A stretch of DNA of 64,000 nt. Origin: Heterocephalus glaber (Eukaryota; Chordata; Mammalia; Rodentia; Bathyergidae). The number at the start of each line of letters is the position of its first letter. The first letter of the stretch is position 1. The position numbers and the translations under genes are program-made. The DNA lies in the NCBI RefSeq assembly GCF_000247695.1, contig NW_004624781.1:10448439-10512438 (forward strand), given 5' to 3'. The notes under the pieces are model-generated. The model saw only the letters and a list, made by a program, of their open reading frames with translations, was not told the DNA's origin and searched no databases. Below are positions 1 through 11,867 of this stretch, one piece after another.

Positions 1-540
1 ATTTGCAAAGAGTAGGAAAAAAATTAAAGATAAGAGGAGCAAAGGAAAAGAAAAGAGAAAAAAACTAATACTAATTTTGGGAATAAAAAATAACAATGAA
101 GATGAAGGGCCTCTTTCAGGGTATGTCTCTGCTGTCACAATAGACAACGTGGGTAGCAGTGCGCAGATATAAGTCAATGAGTCTCAGCAACCCAGTTGCA
201 GACCCGTGAGATTCAGGCAGATTTCTGGCTGCAAGTCCCAAGTTGAGCTCCCTGTCCTCCTGCAGGGTTGAACTCTGCAGAGTTGTATTGCAGGTTCCAG
301 CTGCCCTTCCCCTGAAGATAGTCCCGGTCCCGATGGGAGGTGAAGATGACTCCAACTTCCCCAGTACAGTGGTCTGCTGGTCCGGTGTCCTCTGCGTCTT
401 TGTAGTGTGGAACCAGGTGGCTGTACAGAGAAGAGGCCAGCGGAGTGGGGGTGCGGGGGGCTGTCCAGCGGATTGCTGCTGGGGTGCGAGCTGATTCAGC
501 GTGTTGCATGCAACTCGCAACTTGGTATGGCATCCTCACC
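1..540. other. GC-rich segment of unknown origin beside A-rich DNA
   Basis: Positions 1-110 are very A-rich. From about 110 to 535 the base composition becomes much richer in G and C, then drops sharply to AT-rich sequence after 540. Several short overlapping frames (83-134 codons) on both strands run through the GC-rich part, as expected from composition alone; none shows a domain I know. There are only a few CpGs, so it is not a clear CpG island. A 5' UTR fragment of a lineage-specific L1, or a piece of an LTR, are possible sources, but I cannot show either. Confidence 0.3.
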
Positions 541-953
541 GATCATCTTTCTAGTATGAATTTGTTCCTCTTCTCATTTGATCGTGGGTTATTTTTTCTT
601 CTTTGCCTGTCTTCTACCTAGTTTTCCTATAAAGTACTTATATTTTCCTTATACATTTATTACAGATATTTTTATAAGATATATATAAATGCATATCTTG
701 TTACTGATTTTTGTTTTTTAATAAGATTTTAATTTTCTATTAATTCTCTTCAGTTTTCTCCTTAGCAACACCTTCCATAGGATGTTACAAAATATTCTAA
801 AATATATTCCTATAATTCTATGCTTTGAAAGTATTTAGATCTTCTATCTATCAGAAGACTGGTATCTAATGTTTTCTGTCAGAGGAATATTTCGTTTCCC
901 ATGTATTAAATTCCCATGGACTGAAATATACTTCTGTGACCTCTGTGTTTCAA
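541..953. other. AT-rich non-coding DNA, nothing recognised
   Basis: AT-rich sequence with no open frame of note, no recognised repeat and no clear regulatory motif. Confidence 0.4.
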
Positions 954-955
954 TG

Positions 956-1159
956 TACAGTGAACCTTCAAGTTACGACCCGCTTGACATACAAACAATT
1001 TGGGTTAAGTAGGTTAATGAAAGATTCATCTGACTCTTGTTATCTATAGCCTGTACCCAGGTAAATGTCCAGATATCAACTGTATTGACTTACAACCAGC
1101 TTAAGGTACAACCAGCCCTCGGGAACAGATGGAATTCAGAAGCTGAGGGTCCACTGTAC
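956..1159. mobile_element. Non-autonomous Tigger/pogo-like DNA transposon (MITE)
   Basis: A 204-bp unit has terminal inverted repeats: the left end reads TACAGTGAACCTTC and the reverse complement of the right end reads TACAGTGGACCCTC, 12 of 14 matching. The ends begin with TA followed by CAGTG, the arrangement expected of pogo/Tigger-class elements that duplicate a TA target. The interior includes 'acttacaacc'-type motifs typical of such short elements and has no coding capacity. Subfamily is not assigned. Confidence 0.65.
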
Positions 1160-1925
1160 TTATTAGTGCTCTTGCTGCTTTGATTAGAGCAGCATTTTGT
1201 TACAATTTCCTATGTAGACCCAGTTCACCATCACCTTTGACCTTGACCAAAACTCCCTTGGCCATCCAAGGTTCTATAAGCTCACACTGGCCTTCCTCAG
1301 TTCTTTGTCTATACTGTCACATTTAAATGCATGTCACCAGAAAAACTGCAGGACTTCAGAAATACCTGTAAACAGGGACTGAGTGACAAAGTGGAAAAAA
1401 AATCCAAAAAAGGAGCAACACGTATTTCATAAGAATTGCTTTTATCGTGGAAGTAATTAGCAGACAAAATGCACATCTTTGCTTACATTCTCTGGTTGTG
1501 TTTGGGTTTGAAAGGACAGATTTCTGAGTGTATGGCTTGACTGTCCCAGCTGTGGGGACCCTGCCTTCTCACCTTCCAGCCTCCCCCAGGTCGGCCCTGC
1601 CACCAAACCCAGGTGAGCTACAGATGATCAAAGGCAGAGTCAGCTGAGCTGATGGGAGAAAGGGAGTCTCTAGTCACTGGAGATGTTCAAATCCAGGGTT
1701 TCAGGACCAGAAGCCCCTGCTATCCTGAGATTCTCTGAAGCTGGTACTCAGCAATTGAATGAATTACTAAGGAGCAATAACATAGTGCATGATGCAGCAA
1801 TGAAATGCAAATCGCAGAAGGGAATGGAAAGGTAGCAGGTTTCCCTGCAATGCAGATCTGCACCTGGGGAGAAGATGTGGCGGTAGAGGGGGCAACAGCA
1901 TCCTTGTTTAGGGCAGGACTTTGAT
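1160..1925. other. Unique-looking non-coding DNA
   Basis: No repeat, exon or RNA gene recognised. Frames are short and closed. Confidence 0.4.
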
Positions 1926-2450
1926 GGTTAATTTATTGTCAACTTGAGTGGGAACGCCCAGCTGAATTGAGTCAGCATGGTTCTGGGCATGGAAGACCCA
2001 CTTTAGGGAGGGCTGTTGTTGAAGTGGTATAAAAAGGAGATCAGGAGGAAAGGATTTTAGCTGATTTTATTTTCCTTGGAAGACCTTCATTCCAGCTGCT
2101 TGGGCTGAGCTCTGGTCTTCACTGTTGCCCAGGATGGCAGCTGTTCTCTTTGGAAGAGCTCCGTTCTTCACCTTCCCCCTGGGCGTGGGCTGCACTGGCC
2201 AGTATAGACCCTCTAGCCTCCAGCACTGGCCCTTGGGCTTTCCAGCCCAGACCCGTCAGTCTTCCATTGCAGATTCCTCCGCCTTCTATACACACTCTTG
2301 AGCTCCAGGCCTTCCCCTGGACTCTTTGGATCTCTAGTGAGCCATCAGATCTCTCACACTCTTCTGCATTTGACTCTGTGGGTGGACATTGTCAGCTAGT
2401 CTTGTAAATTTCTGCGTTCTGAATTAAATCTGTTTCTCTTGCGAATATTG
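1926..2450 (+). repeat. Old LTR-like interspersed repeat, plus orientation
   Basis: The left end 'tgatggttaattt' followed by 'gtcaacttgag' matches the start of a common mammalian LTR-like repeat that I know by pattern but cannot name with certainty. It then runs through a 'cagc/ctgc'-rich body, and 'aattaaatctgttt' near 2423 resembles an LTR polyadenylation region. The 85-codon frame at 2150-2407 lies inside it and is not treated as a gene. A second copy of the same family lies in the opposite orientation at about 2913-3350. Confidence 0.5.
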
Positions 2451-2912
2451 ACTACAACAATGATGATAAACGCAGGACACAAAACAGACATGAGGCAAGA
2501 GCAGGATGAAGGAAGATCCTATTCTCCTCAGACTGCTCAAAACAGATCAGCTCTTTCCTGGCCAAAAGGTGAAGAGAGGAAGCAAAGAGGAACACTGCTA
2601 ATTGGGGCCATAAGGAATTTATCTTAGGAGAAGACACAAACTTACAAGGAAGGAGCCTAGTTTTAGAGTCTGTCTGGGGAGGAAGAGAAGCTGAGAACAA
2701 AATGAGACCTATTCTCCAAATTAGGGAGAGGAGAGCGAAACGGACAAGAGCAGAGGGGTCAGTCATCATTAAGCTTTAAATGTTGAGATGAGATACAAGG
2801 ACAATGGGCTGTACAAGGCCATTCTGTCTATGCTCCCCATATATGCCCCAAAAAGAGAGATGGAGAAGGTTCTTAAAGAACCAACCCAGCTCCACAAAAA
2901 GGATAGGAGTGG
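2451..2912. other. Unique-looking non-coding DNA
   Basis: Purine-rich stretch with short frames on both strands and no recognised domain or repeat. Confidence 0.35.
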
Positions 2913-2958
2913 ATTAGTCAGGCTTCCTCAGAGAAACAGATGGATAGGATGGGCATGG

Positions 2959-2998
<40 letters not shown>

Positions 2999-3350
2999 AC
3001 ACGATTGTTCCACATGGTTGCCAGTTGGTTGGTGATTGAAGCAAGCATTGATGTTGTGGCCTAATTCCTGGGTTCTCCAGGGCAGGAGCATGGACACTCA
3101 GGTAGTTTCCTGTGGGACATTCTCTTCCGGAGGAGAGAATTCCTGTTGTTAGGGGAACCTTAATGTTTGCTCTTAAGTCGTTCAATCTGATTAGGTGAGG
3201 CCCATTCATCCTGTGGACAGTAACCTTTTTTACTCACAGTTTACTCATTTAAATGTTAGTCTCACCTAAAAAAATACCTTCATAATATCCTGACTGGTGT
3301 TTAGTCAAGCCATGGGCACCATAACTTAGCCAAGAAATTAATAAAGTTAA
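2913..3350 (-). repeat. Old LTR-like interspersed repeat, minus orientation
   Basis: The sequence begins 'attagtcaggcttcctcaga' and includes 'gattaggtgaggcccattca', 'actcatttaaatgttagtct' and 'ttagccaag...ttaattatca', the reverse-complement landmarks of the family seen at 1926-2450. A CA dinucleotide tract has expanded inside it, where this family usually carries an AT-rich simple tract. No coding capacity. Confidence 0.55.
2960..3001. repeat. (CA)n microsatellite
   Basis: About 21 near-perfect CA units with one 'atac' interruption. Two overlapping pseudo-frames encode Thr-His or Cys-Val runs across it and are artefacts. Likely length-polymorphic. Confidence 0.95.
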
Positions 3351-3483
3351 TTATCACAGAGGTCCTGGCCACAGGCCCTTACAAGAACACTAATCATGCA
3401 AGGTGAGGAGCAGGAAGCCTGGAGAGCCACCAAAAGATGATGGTGGGAGGGCTTAAAATTAATGTATAGTAGATAGATGGTGT

Positions 3484-3795
3484 CTTAGCATGGGCTGCTA
3501 TAACATACCGTAGACTGGTGGCTCATAAACAGTAGCAGTTTATTTCACATGGTCCTGGAGGTGGGAAATCCAAGACCAAGATGCTGGCAGAATTGAGGAC
3601 TTGATTTCTGGCTCACAGCCAGCTGTCCTCTTGCTGTGTCCTCATGTGATAGGAGGAAGAGATGTCTTTCTTGGGCCTCAGCTATCAGGGCTCCAAGCTC
3701 ATTTGCTCATTCATGAGGGTACTTCCAAGTCCCACCACAATGGAGGTGAAGTTTCAACACATGAGTTTAAGGGGTACGTGAATATTTAGACCATG
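3484..3795 (-). mobile_element. MaLR-type LTR, minus orientation
   Basis: It starts 'tgtcttagcatgggctgcta' and carries 'gtttatttcacatggtcctg', then 'gaagtttcaacacatgagtt' near the far end. These are antisense landmarks of MST/THE/MLT-type MaLR LTRs (ERVL-related, non-coding). No clean 5-bp target duplication could be read, so the right boundary is approximate. Confidence 0.65.
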
Positions 3796-6399
3796 GCCCA
3801 CGGGGTGCTGTTGATAGTAGGGTATGGATCACTTGTCATCACTCTTTATGGAGGAGAAATAGCTATGGCCTGTACTAGGTAAGACATAAATGTGTACAGG
3901 AGGCCTCTCAAGTATCTTCAAATCGACTGTCCTGTGAGATACAGCCGAGGGCACTGGAGAATCCTGAGGATGTGATTGCCGATCCATCAGGAATTTTAGA
4001 GATATCACAGGGAATCAGAGCACTGTAGTCTAGCATCTTGGCTTTTCATAAAGGGAATATACTGCATGGAAGGTCTGGGCAGTCTGTATAAGAAGTTACA
4101 AGCCAGGGGTTGGAGCACTTGGAATAAAGAGGGACAGCCAGAGAGCCACCCTGGATAGCAGACTTAGTGTTCTGCTCCCTGCCCCAGGGAGCCCGACCCA
4201 TCCCTGGGCCTGGCGCTGCCTCACACACAGTCTTATCCCTGCTTGCAGGTGAGCAAAGCCAAAAGGTTTGGGGTGTCCAAGATCCAACATCTGGAGATGA
4301 AAGGACTCAGGCCTGAGGTCATGCTTGTGTTCTTTTATTCTATAGCAAGGGCCTTCCAAAAATGACTATGGGCTGAACCTGGCCTACTAGCTGTTTTTGT
4401 CTGTTCTATAAGCTCAAAATGGTTTCTGCATTTTTAAATGGTAGGGGAGAAAATACAAAGAAACACTCTATTTGGTGACATGACAATGATAGGAAGTTCA
4501 GATGTCATTGCCCATCAATAAAGTTTTATCAAAACCCAGCCATTCCCATTTGTTTATACTACGTTGTCTGTGGTTGATTTTGTGTTCTCATGGCAGGGTT
4601 GCCACATCAGAGATCTTCTGATTGTCAAAGCATGGAATATTTATTGTTTGTTCCTTCTCAGGAAAGGTTTCCTGATTCTTTTCCCCAGCCCCTTAGATAG
4701 CTTCTAGGGCTTCTATGCTTACCTTTACCACAAAAGTTGACACAGCAATGTCAGAACCTGGCAACCAGGAACAGGGGAAACATTTTTCCTAATGGTGTGG
4801 TTGGAATGAAATAGTTTCATAGATTGGGGGAAAGAAAGTGGAGGCAGGACAGGATAGGGTGATGAAAGATGCTGTGATTTAATTGAATTCTATTCATTTT
4901 TTGAGACTGTGAGTCTGGCTTTTATTAGGGCATTTGCAAAGTCTCTGATGACATCCTTGTGGGCCTAACTGAGAAAATGTGGATTTGATGGTAACAATGA
5001 GATGTCTGTGTCACCAGCTGATCCCCTGATGCCCACAGGACTTGATCAGTGAATTGCTGCCAAGCTAAGGTGTCTAGTGACACGCTCCAGGGCCGGGCCT
5101 TGGTGCCTGTCCTGCCAAACCATCACATCAGATGTTGGGACAGAGTTGCAGAGAGCGTGCTCATTATGTCCTAAGTAAAATAACTAGTAGTAGGCATTAG
5201 CTGTTCACATCGGAAGACCTGAGCATTTCCCGTCAACAAAGAAAAGATTATAATCCAAAGGTGTGATAAGATGAAAAAGCAAATGTGGTCTTATGACTAA
5301 GAAGAGAAGTGTAAGTCTCTGATTGCAAGAAAGGACAGGACTCGTGTTGTTTTGGACAGAGGTACGGGAGCCTTGGGTCCTGTCTGGGCTTGGCATTGAG
5401 AAAGATCTTTGGAAGTGGGTGGCCCCACCCAGGGCCTGAGGGGCTGGGGCAATTGTGTGGGTTACTTCCCATTATCCCTGATTGGCGGCTGTGTCCAGGG
5501 GTTTCTAAGGTTCCCTGAAAGCCCCAGTCACAAGAATGAGGACCCTGGTAGTGGAAGGCTGTCTAGGCAGGGTCCCTGCACTCATGCTGAGGGTAAGAGT
5601 CCCCAGGTGCCTCAAGAGCTATAATATGGGTGAACATGAAGGATGCAGACATGGGTGGGTGGGCGCAGCATGATTTGGGGGCTGTGCGGCACGGGGTGGG
5701 GGTGGGGCACAATCCCAGCAGCAGAGCCCCAGGGGGAGATGCTGGCTTGGAAGAGAGGGGTGTTGTCCCCTTCCAGGTCCAAGGGGACCTCCTCCATGAG
5801 TGACATGCCCGGGAGCTCTGCATGCTGGTGGTGAGTGGAGCAGCCATGCTAATGCTGGAGGGATGGGAGTGGCAGTGGCTGCCACTCATTCCTCAGGTGG
5901 GAAGTTTTAGGTACCTTGTTCTACCCTGGTAGAAGCCAGTCCTGGGTAAGTGACAGGGACATAGCCAGCCTCTCCCAGTCCCGGCTGTGATCCCCTTGAC
6001 TCTTAGCGCCATTGTTGCTGAGCACGATGTCAAAGAACCTAAAATAAAGGCTGTGTACAAAAGTAGCACCTTGGGCCGACAGGAAGCAGTGGGATCTTGC
6101 CTGCCTCCCAGCTCAGCAGCCCCCTGGGTGGCAGGAGAGGCCCCTGGGATTCACACCCTTCCCAGCTTCCTCTCCCATATCCCAAGCTGAAGCCCAACAA
6201 GCTGGAGTTTGTCTCATGACAGATACAGCTCACCATTTTGCAACAGTTGACTTGGGATTTGAAATCAATCAGGTATCGCATATTCAGTCCTCCATTTGAT
6301 ACTGCTTTTCAAAGATGCAATAAGGTTTAGAAATGGCATTGCATTTCCTAATTATGAAAGTCTCATTGCTGCTCAGTCTAGAATGACTTGGTTGCAGGA
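3796..6399. other. Mostly unique non-coding DNA
   Basis: About 2.6 kb with no recognised repeat or exon. Open frames up to 109 codons occur on both strands (for example minus 5563-5889) in locally GC-rich sequence. They overlap one another in several frames, have low-complexity composition and show no domain, so I treat them as chance. Confidence 0.4.
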
Positions 6400-6423
6400 T
6401 TCTCTCTCTCTCTCTCTCTCTCT
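6400..6423. repeat. (TC)n simple repeat
   Basis: Twelve uninterrupted TC units. Confidence 0.95.
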
Positions 6424-6889
6424 GTTGGTAAGGGTTAGCATACAGTAAGATTACCTTAAAATTGCTTTGGAAGAATATATTTCATCAGCCAAATATGAGC
6501 GTGCTTATTACCGGAGTTCAGAGGCAATTTAAGAGGGAGGATAAATTAGCAGGGATTCTGAGGCCTTGGGAAACCTGCCCTCCCTCCCCCGTGGCTGCCT
6601 TCTCACTGGAGCCAATCAACCCTCTCCCTGGCAGGGCCTGCAGCTCCTGTGCCCACCTGACTGTGTCCCATTGGCCAAGATCATTACAGATTTGGGGACT
6701 GGCAGGGGCTGCTGGGAAACTCGAGCTGAGAACCCGGAGGGAGGAGGGACAGGAAGTTGGCCTTGAAAGGAGAAAGGCTCTCGGAAGTTAGGCTCCCTCA
6801 GTCCACCATGGGAAGCCAAAAGGTGCTTTTGTGAGTTGCAGTGCTACCAAGTGAGCCGCCAGCATCTAAGTGTCCCGGAGCTGCCTGAG
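6424..6889. other. Unique-looking non-coding DNA
   Basis: GC content rises between about 6560 and 6800, where frames of 66-109 codons overlap on both strands. No domain, splice structure or repeat was recognised. Confidence 0.35.
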
Positions 6890-7215
6890 CCCATCCAGGC
6901 TGCTATAACCAACTCCATAGCCCGATGACTTATAAACAACAGAAAGCCATTTCTCATAGTTCCAGGTGCCGGGAGATCCACGGTCAAGGTCCTGCCTGGT
7001 TTGGTGTCTGCCAAGGCCGCTTCCTGCCTCAAGAGCCTCACGTGGGACCAGGCATTAGGGACCTCTGTGGTCCCTTTTGTGAAGGTGCTAACCCCACTCA
7101 TGAGGGCTGTGCCACAGGCCCTGATGCCTTTCCAGTGGTCCCCCTCTAAATCCCACCACACAGGGAATTAGGTTCTGGCAGATGGATTTGGAAGGGCCAC
7201 AAGCATTCAGCCTAA
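6890..7215 (-). mobile_element. MaLR-type LTR fragment, minus orientation
   Basis: Landmarks 'catccaggctgctataacc', 'gacttataaacaacagaaag' and 'ctcatgagggctgtgcca' place this in the same antisense MaLR/THE-like group as 3484-3795. The extreme left end (the LTR 3' terminus) is degraded. The frames predicted here (for example minus 6844-7161) fall inside the repeat and are not genes. Confidence 0.6.
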
Positions 7216-7507
7216 AGCCCAGGTACTTGTTCCTGCTGACACATGTGGCTTAACTCTCAGAAACATCGCAAGAAACTGAACAAGGACCTTCTGTGTGGCT
7301 CTGCTGATACTATAGTCCCAGAGCAGGCCCAGGATCAGGACAGCAGAGGTCTATGACCATGAGGGAGGAGATGGATAGAGGTCAGGAGGGAGGATTCTTC
7401 GGAGATTCAAGCGGCCTCTGTCCTGATTAGGGTGTTGTAGAGGAGGCTCAGCTTCCAAATGAGGCACCACCTCGGGGGTTTGAGCCCTATTTGTGTTAAG
7501 AAATTCA

Positions 7508-7665
7508 GTTACAGCCAGCTGTGATCCCAGCAAAGGGGAGGCTTTGAGCCCAGACCCGGAAATTTAGTGAGATCCTGACTCAAAATAAAAATTACAAAAA
7601 AAAAAACCTGGGGATGTAGCTCAGTGTGAACTGTGGGTTCAAGCCCCAGTACCGCCACCAAACAG
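7508..7665 (+). mobile_element. B1-dID SINE (degraded dimer)
   Basis: The left part (7508-7600) is a B1/7SL-type monomer, seen in 'tgatcccag' and in 'tttagtgagatcctgactca'. After an A-rich linker comes a tRNA-derived ID-like part (about 7608-7660) with 'ggggatgtagctcagtgtga' and 'gggttcaagccccagtacc'. Such dimers are retroposed by L1 and are characteristic of several non-muroid rodent families. It shows many mutations, so it is an old copy. Confidence 0.8.
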
Positions 7666-8774
7666 CCCTACCCTCATGGGGGCAACAGCCTTGCTCTCTG
7701 AGCTTGTGGTACCTTCAACCCTGAGCCCGCACCGGTCCTGTCTCCACAAGGTAGCTGGATGGGATGGCAGAGAGCCACATACCGGAGGCCAGATGCTGGC
7801 CACATGGGAACGCCTTCCAGGGCGGGAGTGAAGGGAGGCCCCTCCTTTAGATGAGACCAGTCTTTTCAAGGAACTTTTTCTTTTCTTTTTTTCTTTCCTC
7901 TTTTCTTTGGTAGCAAAGACCTCTTTGCACTGACACATTATGAATATGCAGAAAAGGCGGCATGAGACCACTCCGTGTCTCTGCGCTGAGGCCAGATTTC
8001 ATTCCTGGGACTCAAGTCACCTGTACTTTCCTGCGTTTTCAGCAGCACCTGAAATAGATTTCGCTTCATATGAAATGCAAAACACTGCAGACTAGAAAGC
8101 TCACCCTGGTCTCTGATCTAGGCGAGGGTTCTCAAGCCTGGTGTTTATCTATTTTTCCCCCCTCCCTTTCTTCAAAATACTGCCCTGCTAAGTCTGCAGA
8201 TGGGGATCACAGGATAAGTAGATGCATAATATATTACCCCAAATATTCCACCAGGCATTTTCTCTCACAGGTCAGAAAGACTTGCAAATGGAGTCTTTGA
8301 GGTCACTGCATTTTCAGCCCAGAGAAAGGCTCTCATAATTAAGATTATGTCAGCAATTCCATTACAAAACCTGGTGAAGAAATCGACCACAAAGTGCAGC
8401 TTGGTGTGGGGGAAGCTCTCTCCGCCCCCCTCTCAAAAATAGAGAAAGAAAAACATAGAGGAAGCCGGGAGTGGGGTCTGTGCTGTGGCTGGTTATGGCC
8501 TAGGAAAGTGGGAAGTGCTTCTGAGACCCAAACCAGTGTCCCCTGAACTGCCTTCTGCCAATGCATGTATCAGAATCACCTGATGAGTGCCTGTTCTGAA
8601 TGCAGATTCGGCCCTCCACTGGGCTGCCTGCCCGCCCCACCAATCAGAACTACCTGTGCAGGGTGGAGCCTGAGAATCTGCCTCTTGTCCCTGCATTTGC
8701 CCAGGAACTGTGACATCTCACTGCGGGTGACCTTAGCCAGCGCCTCCTCCTCCTAGGCCTGGTTATCTCCCTTG
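7666..8774. other. Unique-looking non-coding DNA
   Basis: No recognised repeat or gene. A 110-codon minus frame (7639-7971) begins in unique DNA and runs into the B1-dID at its end. It has a Lys-rich stretch from a T-rich tract and no domain. Confidence 0.4.
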
Positions 8775-8962
8775 AGAGCTGCCATTTGTTGAGTAATGTG
8801 TCACGCATGTTCTGAGAAAGTCCCATGAATCAACTCCTCTCATTCTCAAGCAGCCCTTTGAGTTTGGTGCTGTAATGACCGACACAGAGAGGGTGAGGAA
8901 GAGGCCGAAATCCCGCAGCTGCCAGAGCTATAGATTGGGCTGGGAACCCAGTCAGCCTTGCT
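8775..8962 (+). mobile_element. MIR SINE
   Basis: Landmarks of MIR in sense orientation are visible: 'ccatttgttgagtaatgtg', 'ccctttgag...gtgctgtaatgac', 'gacacagagagggtgaggaa', and 'gggctgggaacccagtcagc' near the right end. MIRs are ancient tRNA-derived mammal-wide elements; this copy is diverged. Confidence 0.7.
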
Positions 8963-9881
8963 CCACCAGGCTGTGCTGCTACTCAGTGGCGGGCGGATGA
9001 TTTCTACTTCCTTGTCTTGGGTTGGGAGGACTGAGGGGGTTGAAGTTGTGCAACGTCAACTTTGTGGGCGAGGGGCTATTTTTCAGGTATTTTTCTCTCA
9101 GGATCTCTCCACCAAGACTTCCCGCCTTCCCCATAGACTCCTCTGTTACCTCCTCCTCCTCCTGGTGCCCCTCAAACCTTTGATTTGTGAACAGCTAATT
9201 TTACCAGCTCATTGACACTCGAGTCTTAAAAAGTGATGATAGCTTAAGGAGATTGCTCTTCTCAGATAGCACATGTTCATTTCAACGCAGCGTTAACTCA
9301 GAATTTCCCAGGCTGCCTCCCCAGGAAGACCCTTCCTCTCTCTAGCCCCACACCATCCTGTCCAGAATGCCATCCCTTAATTTGGAACTTCCCACTGAAG
9401 GAAGCCACTGTCTCAGCAGGACAGGTGGCCTGGTGTGGCTTTGTGACATGCATCCTGTGCTGTCTTTGAGTCTGACTTCTGCTGACTTGGGCTTTCTCCC
9501 CCGAGGGCTGCAGAGGGGAGGGACAGCAGTGCCCATCTGGCCTGTTCTTGGCACAGGGAGCCCTCAATAGTGGGCTGATGTTGCTGGGGCAGATGATGGC
9601 ACCTCACAGTCACTGTTTCCTGTGTTGTTCACTCATGAGTCCCCTGTGCTCAGTGGGCCTGCTGACTTGCAGGCAGGGCTGGGAACATGCTGGCTGCATG
9701 GGTGAACCATGCAGGCCATGTCCCCTGCATACTGTTCACTGCACTTGTGGGCCAGGCTTCTGCCCTGGACCCTGCTTTTGGGTCCTCTTCTTTGAGTTTG
9801 AGAACTGGTACAGGAGTCTGGTGTCCTGTGAAACCCTCAGTCCCAGGCAAACTAAGGTGACTGTCACCATACATTTCTCTG
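8963..9881. other. Unique-looking non-coding DNA
   Basis: Contains a short CTC-rich tract near 9150 and several overlapping short frames on both strands. The 153-codon plus frame at 9548-10009 has no recognised domain, has a Cys-rich tail of random appearance and ends inside an L2 repeat, so it is taken as chance. Confidence 0.4.
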
Positions 9882-10145
9882 GGTCACTTGTCCCCAAACT
9901 CCTTCCCTACTGTCAAACCTTTGCTCAAACCTCACCTTCTCAGTGCTACCTACTGCCTCCAACCCTGACCATTCCCCATTCCTCTGATTTTGCTTATTTT
10001 CTGTTTTAATAACTCTGAGCACCTTCTTCCTTACAATGTTCTCTACATATTTATTATACCTATTGTTGATTATTTATTTGTTGCCACTATGAGCCTAATT
10101 GCCTAGAACACTGCCTGGTATGTAACATTGAATGAATGAAGGAAG
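9882..10145 (-). mobile_element. L2 LINE 3' end, minus orientation
   Basis: Antisense L2 signature: 'caaacctcaccttctcag', then 'tatttattatacctattgtt', 'cctagaacactgcctggta' and a terminal 'tgaatgaatgaa' repeat. These mark the extreme 3' end of L2, which is common in mammals. No coding capacity remains. Confidence 0.7.
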
Positions 10146-11404
10146 GCTCACATTTTCTGTGCTTATTATACTAGTACTATGGAGGGGTAGTTCTTAAATA
10201 TTTACTTATTTTATTAGTGTGGAGAGGGATTTTAAGAAGCATAAACTGTAATTCTTGTGTTAAAACAATTTGTAATCTAGTAGGAGAAAGACAGCAAGAA
10301 GAGGAAGTGAAGAATTCTCCATCTGAAAAAGATTCTCACTTTATCCTGTGGCCCACTCCATATAATCTAATTCCTTCTGCTTTTATTGGGTTTCAAAAGT
10401 TTTACATTCCTGACTCCGACATCTCCAGCTCGGGCTCGAATCTTGCTTCCTGGGTGCAGCCTCACGCATGTCTGTCTAGTCTGTGTCTCCTCTCCATCTC
10501 CCCGCCTCCAGCAGAGCCAACCACAGGCTGCTCCCGATATGCACTGCTTCCTGTTTCCTTGATTTCCGGGGTGTAGCTGGTCTGCCAAGTCATTCTCGGC
10601 TCTCTTTTCCCCTCAAATCTCACATTTGTTAAACCATCCAGTCCTATAAATTTTACTTCCAAAACATTTCCTTGCATCCTTCTTGCTTGATGTTACCTCT
10701 CTGCTTCCGGTCTAAATCCACACTTCCTTTAGGTGCCAGTTTTAGTGGGCTGGTGCTCGAATTAGCTTTAGAATCCACCATGACACTTGGAGCTACATGT
10801 GTTCTGTACCAACAAACCACAGTCCCTTGGTCCCAGGTCAGGTTCACCCAACAGACTCCTGGGAGTCTGTTTGTCCCTGGCAGCTCAGCCTCCACAGAGC
10901 AATCTTTCTTTCCTTATCTAAGGCTCACATGTGCCAAGCCTGTGACAGTTACTAGGGACACTGTTCCCATACATTGGTGGCATCCACATACGTGGTGAAT
11001 GTTACACTTCCTCTGTGGCTTACAACTTTCCAACACGTTTCAACCCTTTCCCCGGTTATCTCACCCTGCTTGAGTCAGGAATCCATTTTAAAACCTGATA
11101 AAAGTTAAATTCATACATAAAACCGCCCTTACAACATCAAGGACAAGGACCCTGGGATCTGAAGAGTGTGGGCCTCAGGATTCCTTAACCTGCACCATTT
11201 AGTTTCAGCCTCTGGTGGCCTGACCTGTCGCTTTTCTCTCCACTTTGCCTCTTATCGGGTACACTGTCTCACCCTTTGTGTCCTGGCAACATGGAACTTC
11301 CGGAGTCCCCATAAGGACCATCTCTGCTCATCTAGTGACCATTATTAAGGACTTCTTTCTTTAGGTCCTGAATCAGTAGAAGCACAGGTGAACAAGCTTA
11401 TGTC
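10146..11404. other. Unique-looking non-coding DNA
   Basis: No recognised repeat. Open frames up to 119 codons (plus 10217-10576; plus 10672-10998) lack domains, and frames on the opposite strand overlap them. No splice arrangement supports an exon. Confidence 0.35.
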
Positions 11405-11745
11405 ACCAGCACCCTGGACTTGGCATTCTGCCCTGTGCCTTTCTCTTTCTCTTGCTCTCCTATTGCCCTTCTCTCCTTACTCACCAATGTCCACTTCAAA
11501 ATTCCACTCTTCTGGAAGACTGTACTAAAAGTCACTTCCTCTTCCTATGGGCGCCATATTGGATTCCTTCTCTGGGTTCCCATAATTCCTTGTAAAGAGC
11601 TATTACCCTGTCCTTAATATACTGCATGATAGTTATCTGTGGGGCTAGATATTGCCCTAAATTTTGAGCTTTTAAAGGACAGAAATGCTTTTGTTTTTAT
11701 TATCGTGGGCTTCAGCATCAATAAATACTCATTGAATGAATGAGA
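11405..11745 (-). mobile_element. L2 LINE 3' end, minus orientation
   Basis: Reads 'ccctgtgcctttctctttc', 'ttactcaccaatgtccactt', 'tctggaagactgtac', and ends 'aataaatactcattgaatga', the usual antisense L2 tail. Diverged and non-coding. Confidence 0.7.
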
Positions 11746-11867
11746 AAATGAATTAATGAATAGGAAGGATAAATTAGGCTAGAAAGGCTGGATCATGCCT
11801 TACCAAAAGAGCCCTGAATGCTGGCTTTCACATTTTGTTCTTTATTGAGTAGTATCTTGTCGGTTAG

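Noticed and set aside
2788..3209. Short frames with Thr-His or Cys-Val repeats
   Set aside because: They are translations of the CA microsatellite inside an LTR-like repeat.
9548..10009. 153-codon plus-strand frame
   Set aside because: It runs into an antisense L2 tail and has no recognisable domain; the C-terminal third is translated repeat.
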